From: Lachnospiraceae bacterium
GTDB taxonomy: Bacteria; Bacillota; Clostridia; Lachnospirales; Lachnospiraceae
Direction: 5' to 3'
NCBI GenBank assembly: GCA_910575035.1
Contig: CAJTDL010000017.1
Coordinates: 1-64,000 of the forward strand
Length of the DNA stretch: 64,000 nt
The translations under genes were made by a program, and so were the position numbers. The notes beneath the pieces were generated by a model, which saw only the letters and a program-made list of their open reading frames with translations, was not told the DNA's origin and did not search any database. This document shows positions 17,889-26,765 of this stretch, one piece after another (position 1 is the first letter of the stretch; each line of letters begins with the position of its first letter).

Positions 17889-18086
17889 TTAGAGCGGGGG
17901 GACAGGCGGGGATGTCTGGGAGGCGCGTTGGGCATGGACAAAATGCCAGATCATATCGTGCATCCATTCTACAGTTTCATTTAGTTTTTTGTTTTCTTCG
18001 TGCAGCATCGTATTTTCCTGCTTTAATTTTTCTAATAATTCCATTGTGTCGCTGTCTGTTATAAGATTTGCTGTCAATTTCATCAC
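17889..18086 (-). CDS. Small coiled-coil protein
   Basis: A 65-residue frame with a clear heptad-like middle (MELLEKLKQENTMLHEENKK) followed by LNETVEWMHDMIWHFV and a Pro/Ser tail. AAGAGGTGATG overlaps the start, so GTG 18086 or ATG 18083 could be used, though the spacing is poor for either. Conserved-looking amphipathic composition and its own upstream AT-rich DNA favour a real gene. The function is unknown; it resembles short anonymous Lachnospiraceae coiled-coil proteins. Confidence 0.45.
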   Translation of the reverse strand: MMKLTANLITDSDTMELLEKLKQENTMLHEENKKLNETVEWMHDMIWHFVHAQRASQTSPPVPPL

Positions 18087-18169
18087 CTCTTAGGGATATT
18101 ATATCAGATTTATGGGGAAAATGGTGTTAAGAAGATGGAAAGAAATGGAAATTTTTTGGGAAAAATCCC

Positions 18170-18198
18170 TTGTGTAAAAAAGTCGGGTATACTATACT
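18170..18198 (+). promoter_or_regulatory. Sigma-A promoter of glf
   Basis: TTGTGT at 18170-18175, a 17-base spacer and TATACT at 18193-18198, 43 bases ahead of the glf ATG. Confidence 0.65.
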
Positions 18199-18241
18199 TT
18201 TAATTAGGATAGATTAAGGTTAGAAAGGAATCAGAGGGAAA

Positions 18242-19348
18242 ATGAAAGAATATGATTTTATTATCGCAGGGGCTGGGCTGTTTGGGGCAGTCTTTGCCAG
18301 GGAAGCGAAGCAGGCTGGGAAAAAGTGCCTTGTGATTGAGAAGCGGGACCATATTGCAGGGAATATTTATACGAAGGATGTGGAAGGGATCCAGGTCCAT
18401 GAGTATGGAGCCCATATTTTCCATACATCCAACAGGGAGGTTTGGGAATATGTCAGCCAATTTGCAGAGTTTAACCGATACACCAATTCGCCGGTGGCTA
18501 ATTATCAGGGGGAGATGTACAACCTTCCCTTTAATATGAATACGTTCCATAAGCTGTGGGGCGTTGTTACGCCGCAGGAGGCAAAGGATAAAATTGAGGG
18601 GCAGAAACGGGAATGCACCGTGGAGAGCCCCAAGAACCTTGAAGAGCAGGCATTAAACCTGGTTGGGCGTGATGTGTATGAGAAGCTGGTAAAGGGATAT
18701 ACGGAGAAACAGTGGGGGAGGCGCGCCACAGAGCTGCCGGCCTTTATCATTAAGAGGCTTCCCGTGCGTTTTACCTATGATAATAATTATTTTGACGACG
18801 ATTATCAGGGGATTCCCATCGGCGGATATACCAAGATGGTGGAAAGGATGCTGGAAGGAACCGAAGTGCGGCTGGGAGAAAATTTCCTGGACAGCCAGGA
18901 GTATTATAAGGGGATGGCAGAGAAGGTTGTGTATACAGGGATGATTGATGAATATTTCAATTATTGCTTTGGGGAGCTGGAGTACCGTTCCCTGCGGTTT
19001 GAGACCGAGGTCTTGGATGAGGAAAACTATCAGGGAAATGCTGTGGTCAATTATACAGAATATGAAGTGCCTTATACCAGAGTGATTGAGCATAAGCATT
19101 TTGAGTATGGGAAGCAGCCCAAAACGGTGATTACTAGGGAGTATCCAAAGGAATGGAACAAAGGGGACGAGCCCTATTACCCTATGAATGATGATCAGAA
19201 TGCTGCCCTTTATGCCAGGTATTTGGAAGCAGCCCAAAAGGAAGGCAATGTGGTCTTTGGGGGAAGGCTGGGCCAGTACCGTTATTTTGATATGGATGAT
19301 ACGGTAGAAGCGGCTTTGGCTTGTGTAAGGGAACAGATCCAAGGATAG
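18242..19348 (+). CDS. glf: UDP-galactopyranose mutase
   Basis: A 368-residue FAD enzyme that interconverts UDP-galactopyranose and UDP-galactofuranose for galactofuranose-containing surface glycans. The FAD-binding N-terminus is FIIAGAGLFGAVFAREA, followed by EKRDHIAGNIY and EYGAHIFHT. The family-specific substrate region contains GYTEKQWGR and PVRFTYDNNYFDDDYQGIP, and the C-terminus keeps VVFGGRLGQYRYFDMDD. The length is typical. AGAGGG lies before the ATG. No glycan cluster is present next to it, so the galactofuranose acceptor cannot be named. Confidence 0.96.
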   Translation: MKEYDFIIAGAGLFGAVFAREAKQAGKKCLVIEKRDHIAGNIYTKDVEGIQVHEYGAHIFHTSNREVWEYVSQFAEFNRYTNSPVANYQGEMYNLPFNMNTFHKLWGVVTPQEAKDKIEGQKRECTVESPKNLEEQALNLVGRDVYEKLVKGYTEKQWGRRATELPAFIIKRLPVRFTYDNNYFDDDYQGIPIGGYTKMVERMLEGTEVRLGENFLDSQEYYKGMAEKVVYTGMIDEYFNYCFGELEYRSLRFETEVLDEENYQGNAVVNYTEYEVPYTRVIEHKHFEYGKQPKTVITREYPKEWNKGDEPYYPMNDDQNAALYARYLEAAQKEGNVVFGGRLGQYRYFDMDDTVEAALACVREQIQG

Positions 19349-19428
19349 GCCTGTTGGACAGCAGGAGGGGCGAAAGTACAGTTTTAAAAATACAGCATAT
19401 TTGATAGAAAAGGACAAGGAGAGAAACG

Positions 19429-19953
19429 ATGAAAAAATTGGAAGATTACGTTAGGAGCATTCCGGATTTTCCAGAGCCAGGGATTATTTTCCGGGATGTG
19501 ACCAGCATCCTGCAGGATGCAGATGGGCTGCACCTGGCAATTGAGGGATTACTGGAGCAGTTAAAGGATGTGGAGTATGACCTGGTGGTCGGCCCAGAGT
19601 CCAGAGGGTTTATTTTCGGCGTTCCAGTGGCATATGAGAACCACAAAGGATTTGTGCCTGTGCGCAAAAAAGGGAAGCTGCCCTGTGAGACGATTTCAGA
19701 GGAATATGACCTGGAATATGGGAGCGCAGTGATTGAAATGCATAAGGACGCCATTCAGCCAGGGCAGAAGGTGGTAGTGGTGGATGACCTGATTGCCACA
19801 GGCGGAACCATTGAAGCCATTATTAAGATGGTGGAGAAGCTGGGAGGCCAGGTGGTAAAGATCTGTTTTGTAATGGAGCTGGCCGGGCTGAAGGGAAGGG
19901 ATAAGCTCTCAGGGTATTCCGTAGAGAGCCTGATTACATATGAGGGGAAATAG
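19429..19953 (+). CDS. apt: Adenine phosphoribosyltransferase
   Basis: A 174-residue cytoplasmic purine salvage enzyme (adenine + PRPP to AMP + PPi). The N-terminal [18 protein letters not shown] is diagnostic, and the PRPP-binding loop is [16 protein letters not shown]. The length is normal. AAGGAG lies eight bases before the ATG. It is separated from glf by 80 bases and followed eight bases later by ispF, so apt and ispF are very likely co-transcribed. Confidence 0.96.
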   Translation: MKKLEDYVRSIPDFPEPGIIFRDVTSILQDADGLHLAIEGLLEQLKDVEYDLVVGPESRGFIFGVPVAYENHKGFVPVRKKGKLPCETISEEYDLEYGSAVIEMHKDAIQPGQKVVVVDDLIATGGTIEAIIKMVEKLGGQVVKICFVMELAGLKGRDKLSGYSVESLITYEGK

Positions 19954-19961
19954 GAGGCAAA

Positions 19962-20504
19962 ATGAGAGTTGGTACAGGTTATGATGTGCATCGGCTGGCA
20001 GAAGGGCGGGAACTGATCCTGGGCGGGGTTTCTATCCCGCATGAAAAGGGGCTGGATGGGCATTCTGATGCAGATGTGCTGGTGCATGCCATTATGGATG
20101 CATTGCTGGGGGCAGCGGCATTAGGGGATATCGGGAAGCATTTCCCAGACACGGATGAAGCTTACGCAGGCATTTCCAGTATGAAATTATTAGCGCAGGT
20201 AGGCGCCCTGCTGCAGCAGGAAGGCTATGTGGTAGGGAATATTGACGCTACTGTGATTGCCCAGCGCCCCAAGCTGCGCCCTTATATCCGGCAGATGGAA
20301 GAAAATATTGCAAAAACCTTGGGAATTTCCAAGAGCCAGGTGAATATTAAGGCCACCACTGAGGAGCATTTAGGATTTACAGGAAGGCAAGAAGGGATTT
20401 CTGCCCAGGCGGTTTGTTTGCTCACAGGGCTTTATGAGGCAAGCATGGCTGCTTATGACAGCCAAAGGGACTGCAGCCAGTGCGGCGGCTGTGCCAGCCG
20501 ATGA
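19962..20504 (+). CDS. ispF: 2-C-methyl-D-erythritol 2,4-cyclodiphosphate synthase
   Basis: An MEP-pathway enzyme forming MEcPP for isoprenoid precursors. The metal-binding and active-site signature is complete: [47 protein letters not shown] and [12 protein letters not shown]. At 180 residues it is about 20 longer than usual: after LLTGLYEA there is a tail ending in CSQCGGC. The CxxCxxC pattern is absent from the normal fold and might bind a metal. The ribosome site is AGGAGG seven bases before the ATG. Confidence 0.95.
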   Translation: MRVGTGYDVHRLAEGRELILGGVSIPHEKGLDGHSDADVLVHAIMDALLGAAALGDIGKHFPDTDEAYAGISSMKLLAQVGALLQQEGYVVGNIDATVIAQRPKLRPYIRQMEENIAKTLGISKSQVNIKATTEEHLGFTGRQEGISAQAVCLLTGLYEASMAAYDSQRDCSQCGGCASR

Positions 20505-20552
20505 AGTGGGCGTTGCCAAAGGCAGATGAAGGCAGGAAGGCGAGGCTGTATT

Positions 20553-21728
20553 ATGAGATTACATTTTTTAAATGACAGGGAAAGGCAGGGAACCCGGGAA
20601 TTTTATGAATCCGCGTTCCCAGAGGATTCCAAAGAATTTGTGGATTTTTATTATGATTGGATTGTAAAGCAAAATGATATTTTCGCAGCAGGCCAATGGG
20701 AGGGCAACGCCTATAAAATCCAGGCCATGATGCACATCAACAGGCATAATTTCCTTATCAACGGATTCCATAGAAGCGCCCCCTACCTTGTGGCAGTAGC
20801 CACGCGCCCGGAGTGCCGCAAGCAGGGGAAGATGCGCTGCATGATGGAACAGGCTCTGCAGGATTTGTGCCGCCGCCAATATCCATTTGCCTTTCTTATG
20901 CCAGCAAATCCGGCATACTATACCTCCCTTGGATTCCGTTATTTCCCCAACCAGCCAGGCCTATGGAAATCCAATGCCCAGCCAGGCTCATGGAAACCCA
21001 ATGCCCAGCCAGGCCTATGGAAATCCAATGCCCAGCCAGCCGTGAAACTGCCTGATATCCAGCACAGCCTATTGCAGGGAATATCATGGCGGCAGCCCAG
21101 GCCACAGGACATTCCCCAAATGTGCGCATTTGCCAATCAGATTTTAGGGCAAAGCTATCAAATCGCAATCCAATGGGAGAAAGCCTATTGTAAACGCCTT
21201 TTTGCGGAAACTGCTGCGGAACAGGGCGGCGTGCTGCTTTTAGAATCCTCAGACACGCTGCAGGGGATCCTCGTTTACGGCATATCCACGGAAAATATAG
21301 AAAATAAGGAAAAAAAGACGGCAGAAATAAAAGACTTAATCCTGGACGGGAGGCTGATTTTGGGTTTGCAGGGGCAAAAGGAAGGGGTTGCCGCAGGAGT
21401 TGTCAAAAGGCATATCCAGGAGTCCCTTTGCCATATAGCTTTGCCAGAATATGCGATTGCATTTCCGCCTATGGAGATGATGCTGCGTATTCTGTGTATT
21501 TCTGCTTTTGTTCCGTTGCTGAAAAATCCTGCCTGCCAAACCCTTTATGTGGACATAGAGGATCCTGTTATCAGTTCCAACTGCGGCTGCTTCGAGCTTA
21601 TCTTAAGCCCTGATGGCAACCGCATAAACCGGACGCAAAGAACAGGCAATGAGCAAAAAATGGATATTGCAGAGCTGGCGCAGTTTTTACTGAAGGATAT
21701 TCCTGTTTATATTACAGAATGGGTATAA
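20553..21728 (+). CDS. GNAT-family N-acetyltransferase (Eis-like)
   Basis: A 391-residue protein with an N-terminal GNAT domain: MRLHFLNDRERQGTREFYES, then VATRPECRKQGKMRCMMEQA, the acetyl-CoA loop, then AFLMPANPAYYTSLGFRYF. The long C-terminal region resembles the second GNAT-like and sterol-carrier-like parts of Eis-type proteins, ending near DIPVYITEWV. Residues about 133-160 are three tandem nine-residue repeats (QPGLWKSNA). The ATG at 20553 is chosen by domain start; an ATG at 20526 with AAAGG nearby is possible. The substrate is unknown. The gene lies 48 bases after ispF. Confidence 0.82.
   Translation: MRLHFLNDRERQGTREFYESAFPEDSKEFVDFYYDWIVKQNDIFAAGQWEGNAYKIQAMMHINRHNFLINGFHRSAPYLVAVATRPECRKQGKMRCMMEQALQDLCRRQYPFAFLMPANPAYYTSLGFRYFPNQPGLWKSNAQPGSWKPNAQPGLWKSNAQPAVKLPDIQHSLLQGISWRQPRPQDIPQMCAFANQILGQSYQIAIQWEKAYCKRLFAETAAEQGGVLLLESSDTLQGILVYGISTENIENKEKKTAEIKDLILDGRLILGLQGQKEGVAAGVVKRHIQESLCHIALPEYAIAFPPMEMMLRILCISAFVPLLKNPACQTLYVDIEDPVISSNCGCFELILSPDGNRINRTQRTGNEQKMDIAELAQFLLKDIPVYITEWV
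20950..21030 (+). repeat. Three 27-bp in-frame tandem repeats
   Basis: Units at 20950-20976, 20977-21003 and 21004-21030 encode QPGLWKSNA, QPGSWKPNA and QPGLWKSNA. A truncated fourth copy follows. The repeat number keeps the frame, so copy-number change would lengthen a linker without breaking the protein. Confidence 0.9.
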
Positions 21729-21751
21729 AGGCGTATTTTGTTACTAATCAC

Positions 21752-21852
21752 GGCCAATGTCAGTAATTTAAGGGATTTTATAGGCTGGCGATGGGAATGG
21801 CAGAATGTACAATGGCCTGCCAATACAATCTCTCAAGTTACTGATACCGGCC
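21752..21852. repeat. MITE-like palindromic element of about 100 bp
   Basis: The left end (GGCCAATGTCAGTAATTTAA) and right end, read as reverse complement (GGCCGGTATCAGTAACTTGA), pair over about 21 bp with 16 matches. An inner TGGCAG/CTGCCA pair lies between them. The left end is the same core found at 6296-6320 and at both ends of 33451-33900. It sits between the GNAT stop and the cysE promoter and has no coding capacity. Confidence 0.7.
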
Positions 21853-21888
21853 ATAAATAGCAGCTCTGCTTTCTCACAAAAATTAATA

Positions 21889-21917
21889 TTGACAAATCCC
21901 CCTTTTCTGCATAAACT
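21889..21917 (+). promoter_or_regulatory. Promoter of the cysteine T-box operon
   Basis: Perfect TTGACA at 21889-21894, 17-base spacer, TAAACT at 21912-21917. Transcription would start near 21924, just ahead of the T-box leader. Confidence 0.75.
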
Positions 21918-21924
21918 ATTATGA

Positions 21925-22258
21925 GAAGCAAAATGACTAGAAAAGGCAAAGACCAGAGAGAGTAAGTTATCTGCTTGTCCCCAGAGAGAAGCTGCCATTG
22001 GCTGGAAGCAGCTTTGATAAAGGGATACCTGAAGTGCATCTGCGAGCCGACCGGAGGAACGTTTAAGGGCAATCCCAGGCTAAAAATCCATCCCCCAGCC
22101 TGATAAGGCCTTCCTTTAACCCGTATTCTGGTACGCCCGGCACACGTTACGTGCATCAAGTGGAATGCCGTCCATACAGCTTGTGGCCTACGGCATTCAC
22201 ATAGAGTGGAACCGCGGATAACTTCGTCTCTAAATTAGCAGGAGGCGGAGTTTTTTCT
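21925..22258 (+). promoter_or_regulatory. T-box riboswitch, cysteine-specific
   Basis: The leader contains the near-invariant T-box sequence AGTGGAACCGCGG (22204-22217) and, upstream, the stem I AGAGAG element (about 21973). The specifier region GAAGTGCATCTGCGAGCC (about 22030-22050) places TGC, a cysteine codon followed by A, opposite the tRNA anticodon. At the end CTTCGTCTC can pair with GAGGCGGAG, ahead of TTTTTT at about 22251, forming the terminator that competes with the T-box antiterminator. Uncharged tRNA-Cys should allow read-through into cysE-cysS. Confidence 0.9.
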
Positions 22259-22290
22259 ATTCATTTTTTAGTGGAAGGAAGTGTGCAGAA

Positions 22291-22995
22291 ATGGGATTTT
22301 TGCAACATGTTAAAGAAGAATTTCAAGTGATTAAGGAGCGGGATCCTGCCATCAAATCCCCTCTGGAAGTGCTTTTATACCCCAGCTTCCGCGTGATGCT
22401 CAGCTACCGGAAAGCACACAAACAATATTTAAAGGGCCACTATTTCCGCGCCCGGAGGATTTCCCAGAAGGCCGCCCGAAAAACTGGCATAGAAATCCAT
22501 CCGGGAGCCGTAATTGGCAAAGGCTTTTTCATTGACCACGGAAGCGGCGTGATTATCGGCGAGACTACGATTATTGGGGATAACGTTACCCTCTACCAGG
22601 GCGTCACCTTAGGCGGCACCGGAAAGGAAACTGGAAAGCGCCATCCAACCCTTTGTGATAACGTTATGGTAAGCGCTGGGGCAAAGATCATCGGTTCCTT
22701 CACCATTGGGGAAAACAGCAAGATCGGGGCTGGAAGCGTAGTGCTGAATGAAGTCCCGCCCAACTGCACCGTAGTGGGCGTTCCCGGAAGGGTCGTGAAG
22801 CGCGGCAATGTGAAAGTCCCCAGAAGCGACATGGATCAGGTGCATCTCCCAGACCCTGTTATGGAAGATATCACACTGCTGCAGCGGGAAAATTCCGCCC
22901 TTTGCAACCGTATCATAGATATGGAAAAAGAGATCAGGGAGCTTTATAAAAAATGTGTGCCTTCCCCAAAGGCTCCTTTTGGAAAACAGAATTAA
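22291..22995 (+). CDS. cysE: Serine O-acetyltransferase
   Basis: A 234-residue cytoplasmic left-handed beta-helix enzyme that makes O-acetylserine, the precursor of cysteine. Hexapeptide repeats and catalytic residues are clear (GIEIHPGAVIGKGFFIDHGS, then GVIIGETTIIGDNVTLYQGV, then TLGGTGKETGKRHPTL), and VVGVPGRVVKRG is near the end. The C-terminal extension has a coiled segment. It is the short SATase form. It is the first gene of the operon under the cysteine T-box, with GGAAGG ahead of the ATG and cysS 23 bases later. Confidence 0.96.
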   Translation: MGFLQHVKEEFQVIKERDPAIKSPLEVLLYPSFRVMLSYRKAHKQYLKGHYFRARRISQKAARKTGIEIHPGAVIGKGFFIDHGSGVIIGETTIIGDNVTLYQGVTLGGTGKETGKRHPTLCDNVMVSAGAKIIGSFTIGENSKIGAGSVVLNEVPPNCTVVGVPGRVVKRGNVKVPRSDMDQVHLPDPVMEDITLLQRENSALCNRIIDMEKEIRELYKKCVPSPKAPFGKQN

Positions 22996-23018
22996 AATAG
23001 TAAATATTAGGAGGACTT

Positions 23019-24425
23019 ATGAAAGTATACAATACACTTAGCCGGCAAAAAGAAGAATTTGTGCCCTTAGAGGAAGGGAAAGTAAAAATGTACGTATGCG
23101 GCCCTACCGTTTACAATTTTATCCATATTGGCAATGCAAGACCCATGATCGTTTTCGACACCGTACGGCGCTATATGGAATACAAAGGGTACGACGTAAA
23201 TTTTGTATCTAATTTTACCGATGTAGACGACAAAATTATCAAAAAAGCCATAGAAGAAGGCGTTTCCGCCCAGGAAATCTCCCAGCGTTACATTGCGGAA
23301 TGTAAAAAAGACATGGAAGGCATGAACGTAAAGCCTGCTACTACCCATCCTCTGGCCACGGAGGAGATTGACGGCATGCTGGAAATGATCTCTGCCTTGA
23401 TCGAAAAAGGATACGCTTATCCGGCAGCAGATGGGACAGTATATTATAGAACCAGAAAATTTAAGGAATATGGTAAGCTCTCCCACAAGAATTTAGACGA
23501 CCTGCAGGCGGGCCATCGGGATATTCAGGTAACCGGGGAGGACAAGGAAGATTCTCTGGATTTCGTGCTCTGGAAGCCCAAGAAGGAAGGGGAGCCTTAC
23601 TGGGAGTCTCCCTGGTGCCAGGGCAGGCCAGGCTGGCATATTGAGTGCTCTGTCATGTCCCGGAAGTACCTGGGGGAGGAAATTGATATCCATGCTGGCG
23701 GAGAGGACCTGATCTTCCCCCATCACGAAAATGAGATTGCCCAGAGTGAGGCGTGTAACGGAAAGGCCTTTGCAAAATACTGGCTGCACAATGGATTTTT
23801 GAATATCGACAACCGAAAAATGTCAAAATCCCTGGGAAATTTTTTCACAGTAAGGGAAATTTCTGAGAAATATGACCTGCAGGTTCTCCGCTTCTTTATG
23901 CTGAGCGCCCATTACAGGAGTCCCTTGAATTTTAGCGCTGAGCTTATGGAAGCAGCGAAAAACGGCCTGGACAGGATCCGCAATGGCGCGGAAAACCTGA
24001 AATACCTGTCCAAGAACAGCAAGTCTGGGCATATGAGCGGACAGGAACAGGCTCTTTGGCAGCAGAGCCAGGAATTTGTGGAAAAATTTGAATGCGCTAT
24101 GGACGATGATTTCAATACGGCAGACGGCATTTCCGCACTGTTTGAGCTGGTGAGGTTTGCCAATACCCATACAGGAGAAGGGGCTTCCAGGGAGTTTTTG
24201 GAGAACCTGTACGGCAGGCTGGAGCTTTTATGCGGTATCCTGGGAATTATCCTGGAGCAGAAAGAGGAAATCCTGGATGAGGAAATCGAAGGCCTGATCG
24301 CAGAGCGCCAGGCGGCCAGGAAGGAGAAAAATTTTGCCCGGGCAGATGAAATCCGCAATATACTGCTGGAACAGGGAATCATCTTAGAAGATACCAGAGA
24401 AGGGGTAAAATGGAAAAGGGCATAA
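23019..24425 (+). CDS. cysS: Cysteinyl-tRNA synthetase
   Basis: A 468-residue class I aminoacyl-tRNA synthetase charging tRNA-Cys. It has the zinc-binding Cys in YVCGPTVYN, the HIGNARPM nucleotide-binding motif, the Zn ligands in WHIECSVMS and [20 protein letters not shown], and the KMSKSLGN loop. The C-terminal DALR region follows. AGGAGG precedes the ATG. Because the leader senses uncharged tRNA-Cys, the operon couples cysteine synthesis to its use. Confidence 0.98.
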   Translation: MKVYNTLSRQKEEFVPLEEGKVKMYVCGPTVYNFIHIGNARPMIVFDTVRRYMEYKGYDVNFVSNFTDVDDKIIKKAIEEGVSAQEISQRYIAECKKDMEGMNVKPATTHPLATEEIDGMLEMISALIEKGYAYPAADGTVYYRTRKFKEYGKLSHKNLDDLQAGHRDIQVTGEDKEDSLDFVLWKPKKEGEPYWESPWCQGRPGWHIECSVMSRKYLGEEIDIHAGGEDLIFPHHENEIAQSEACNGKAFAKYWLHNGFLNIDNRKMSKSLGNFFTVREISEKYDLQVLRFFMLSAHYRSPLNFSAELMEAAKNGLDRIRNGAENLKYLSKNSKSGHMSGQEQALWQQSQEFVEKFECAMDDDFNTADGISALFELVRFANTHTGEGASREFLENLYGRLELLCGILGIILEQKEEILDEEIEGLIAERQAARKEKNFARADEIRNILLEQGIILEDTREGVKWKRA

Positions 24426-24898
24426 ATGAATATATCTTGAAAAAGTTTGGCATGGAGGCAAGGGATACCCGTACCTATTCCCCATTGGTGCTGGCCTATA
24501 TCGGAGATGGGATTTACGATTTGGTTATCCGCACCATGATGGTGGGGAAGGGGAATGCCCATGTGAACCTGCTGCATAAACGGACCAGCCAGCTGGTAAA
24601 GGCCCATGCCCAGTCGGAAATGATCAGTATGCTGCTCCCAGAGCTGACAGAGGAGGAACAGGCAGCCTACCGCAGGGGCAGGAACGCCCATTCCCCCACT
24701 ATGGCTAAAAATGCCACCATGGCAGATTACCGCAGGGCCACAGGCTTCGAAGCTTTGATGGGGTATCTGTACCTGGAGGATCGGATGGACAGGCTGATGG
24801 AGCTGGTGCTGCTGGGGCTGGATCGGATGGAAAAAGACAGCAGGAAGCGTTTGCCAGAAAGCGTGAAGGATAAGATACGCAGAAACAGGCAGCAGTAA
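24410..24898 (+). CDS. mrnC: Mini-ribonuclease III (23S rRNA maturation)
   Basis: A 162-residue RNase III-like catalytic domain without the dsRNA-binding domain, matching B. subtilis Mini-III in size and place. Typical motifs are [18 protein letters not shown] with the catalytic Asp, and [20 protein letters not shown] with the second acidic site and conserved Glu. It matures 23S rRNA ends. The start overlaps the cysS end by 16 bases, so translation is probably coupled. Confidence 0.95.
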   Translation: MEKGINEYILKKFGMEARDTRTYSPLVLAYIGDGIYDLVIRTMMVGKGNAHVNLLHKRTSQLVKAHAQSEMISMLLPELTEEEQAAYRRGRNAHSPTMAKNATMADYRRATGFEALMGYLYLEDRMDRLMELVLLGLDRMEKDSRKRLPESVKDKIRRNRQQ

Positions 24899-24978
24899 TT
24901 GGGGGAGGGAAAGAATGGCAGGCATAAGTGTGCGGTTATTGGCATAGTTTTGGGGAGAAGATGGAAAAGGAGAAGAAA

Positions 24979-25725
24979 ATGCGTTACGAAGAGATGACGA
25001 TAGAAGGAAGGAATGCCGTTTTAGAGGCATTCCGCTCCGGGAAGACCATAGACAAATTATTTGTGTTGGAGGGCTGTCAGGATGGGCCTGTAAAATCTAT
25101 CATCAGAGAGGCGAAAAAACATGACACGGTCATTAATTACGTTTCCAGGGAGCGTTTGGATCAGATGTCGGAAAGCAGGAAGCACCAGGGAGTGGTCGCA
25201 TATGCCGCAGCATATGATTATGCCCAGGTGGAGGATATTTTGCAGATTGCAGAAGAGAAAGGGGAGCCGCCTTTTTTGATTTTATTGGACAATATTGAGG
25301 ATCCCCATAACCTGGGAGCCATTATCCGTACGGCGAACCTGGCAGGCGCCCATGGCGTGGTCATCCCCAAGCGCAGGGCGGCAGGCCTTACTGCAGCAGT
25401 GGCAAAGGCATCAGCAGGGGCGGTCAATTATACCCCGGTGGCAAAGGTGACGAACCTTTCCGCTACGATAAAGGAGCTGAAGGAAAAAGGGATCTGGTTT
25501 GTCTGTGCGGATATGGGGGGGAGCGCCATGTATGGCCTGGATTTGAGAGGGCCTATTGGCATGGTGATTGGCAGCGAAGGCGAGGGTGTCAGCAGGCTGG
25601 TAAAGGAAAACTGTGATTTTGCCGCAGCCATCCCAATGGCAGGGGAAATTGGCTCCTTAAATGCATCTGTAGCAGCGGGCGTTTTGGCATATGAGATTGT
25701 GCGTCAGAGGCTGATGGGAAAATAG
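24979..25725 (+). CDS. rlmB: 23S rRNA (guanosine-2'-O-)-methyltransferase RlmB (TrmH family)
   Basis: A 248-residue SPOUT methyltransferase. The N-terminal substrate-binding domain begins EEMTIEGRNAVLEAFRSGK. The knot motifs are LLDNIEDPHNLGAIIRTANL, GMVIGSEGEGVSRLVKE and IPMAGEIGSLNASVAAG. It uses SAM to methylate a guanosine of 23S rRNA. AAGGAG seven bases before 24979 favours that ATG over the ones at 24961 or the GTG at 24928. It is the fourth gene of the cysE operon. Confidence 0.93.
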   Translation: MRYEEMTIEGRNAVLEAFRSGKTIDKLFVLEGCQDGPVKSIIREAKKHDTVINYVSRERLDQMSESRKHQGVVAYAAAYDYAQVEDILQIAEEKGEPPFLILLDNIEDPHNLGAIIRTANLAGAHGVVIPKRRAAGLTAAVAKASAGAVNYTPVAKVTNLSATIKELKEKGIWFVCADMGGSAMYGLDLRGPIGMVIGSEGEGVSRLVKENCDFAAAIPMAGEIGSLNASVAAGVLAYEIVRQRLMGK

Positions 25726-25742
25726 CAGGGGGAGAAAGGCCA

Positions 25743-26360
25743 GTGCAAAGAGGATTAAAATACCAGGGCCGGACAGACGAGGAATTGATTCAGGGTTTAC
25801 GGGATGGGCACCAGGATATTATGGATTATATTTTAGAGAAGTACAAAGGCCTGGTTTTAAAGCGCGCCAATGCCATGTACTTGATTGGCGGGGATACAGA
25901 CGACCTGATCCAGGAAGGGATGATTGGGCTGTTCAAGGCGATCCGTGATTATCAGGAGGGGAAGGACACCTCCTTCTGGCGTTTTGCAGACCTCTGCATT
26001 ACCAGGCAGATTTACCATGCGGTAGAAGCTTCCCAGCGGAAGAAGCACCAGCCCCTGAACAGCTATATTTCCCTGAACCAGGAAATGGGGGAGGAGGGCA
26101 CGGATACCTTTTTGGATTTGCTGGAGTCCTTTGGCAGTTCCAATCCGGAGCAGCTTCTCATTGACCTGGAAAATACCAGGGATATCCGGGAGCAGATGGA
26201 GAATGGGTTAAGCGATTTGGAACGCCAGGTGCTGGGGCTCTACCTGCAAGGCATGAATTACCGCCAGATTGCAGGCCTTTTGAACCGGGATGCAAAGGCC
26301 ATAGACAATGCCCTCCAACGCATCCGGGGAAAATTGCAAAAAATACGGAAAAAATGTTGA
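25743..26360 (+). CDS. sigH: Sporulation/stationary-phase sigma factor SigH
   Basis: A 205-residue sigma-70-family factor of the SigH (Spo0H) type. Region 2 reads DDLIQEGMIGLFKAIRDYQE with FADLCITRQIYHAVEASQRK. Region 4 is LSDLERQVLGLYLQGMNYRQ, then IAGLLNRDAKAIDNALQRIR. It uses a GTG start (25743) with GAAAGG just upstream. In B. subtilis a yacP/rae1 gene normally separates rlmB from sigH; here only 17 bases lie between them, so that gene is absent. SigH points to a sporulation-competent organism. Confidence 0.93.
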   Translation: MQRGLKYQGRTDEELIQGLRDGHQDIMDYILEKYKGLVLKRANAMYLIGGDTDDLIQEGMIGLFKAIRDYQEGKDTSFWRFADLCITRQIYHAVEASQRKKHQPLNSYISLNQEMGEEGTDTFLDLLESFGSSNPEQLLIDLENTRDIREQMENGLSDLERQVLGLYLQGMNYRQIAGLLNRDAKAIDNALQRIRGKLQKIRKKC

Positions 26361-26430
26361 CAAGCAGCAAATTTTATAGTATAGTAGATAAGTCGGTTGG
26401 GATAATAGCCCAATAGGCATAATAGCAAGC

Positions 26431-26503
26431 GCTGCTGTGGCTCAGTCGGTAGAGCGTCGCATTGGTAGTGCGGAGGTCACGGGTTCGATTCCCGTCAGCA
26501 GCT
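26431..26503 (+). tRNA. tRNA-Thr (GGT)
   Basis: The cloverleaf folds cleanly: acceptor GCTGCTG with CAGCAGC, D-arm GCTC/GAGC, anticodon stem TCGCA/TGCGG with loop TTGGTAG (anticodon GGT), T-arm ACGGG/CCCGT around TTCGATT, and discriminator T. The CCA end is not encoded. It follows sigH by 70 bases and may be part of its transcript. Confidence 0.95.
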
Positions 26504-26509
26504 TGATGC

Positions 26510-26535
26510 AAAAGCCTTGAGTATTCAAGGCTTTT
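26510..26535 (+). terminator. Intrinsic terminator after tRNA-Thr
   Basis: An 11-bp perfect stem (AAAAGCCTTGA/TCAAGGCTTTT) with a GTAT loop, followed by GTTATTTCT, seven bases after the tRNA. Confidence 0.85.
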
Positions 26536-26598
26536 GTTATTTCTGTGTAGTATTTTATTTTGTTCTGATTTATGGGGCTGTGCAAAGACTGCCCATCA

Positions 26599-26635
26599 CT
26601 CCTGAATCATGTTCTCACGGAATGCGCAGTTCAGC
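26599..26635 (+). repeat. Dispersed repeat B, copy 2
   Basis: It matches 6398-6434 at 35 of 37 positions. Just after it, CATGAATAGTAAC (about 26647) also occurs at about 33939 and, with one change, at about 1654, so it may belong to the same mobile repeat. Confidence 0.75.
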
Positions 26636-26765
26636 GCATTTCTGCCATGAATAGTAACCTGTTTTCAAGTCCTTTAAAATTCCCGGCATAATATGATTTG
26701 ACATAAGTATAATAACCATATAGAATAAAAGTACGAAAAACCATACGGAATTATGAGGTGATACT

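Noticed and set aside
23912-25030. 372-residue minus-strand frame over cysS-mrnC
   Set aside because: It is antisense to conserved housekeeping genes and has no start signal or known domain.
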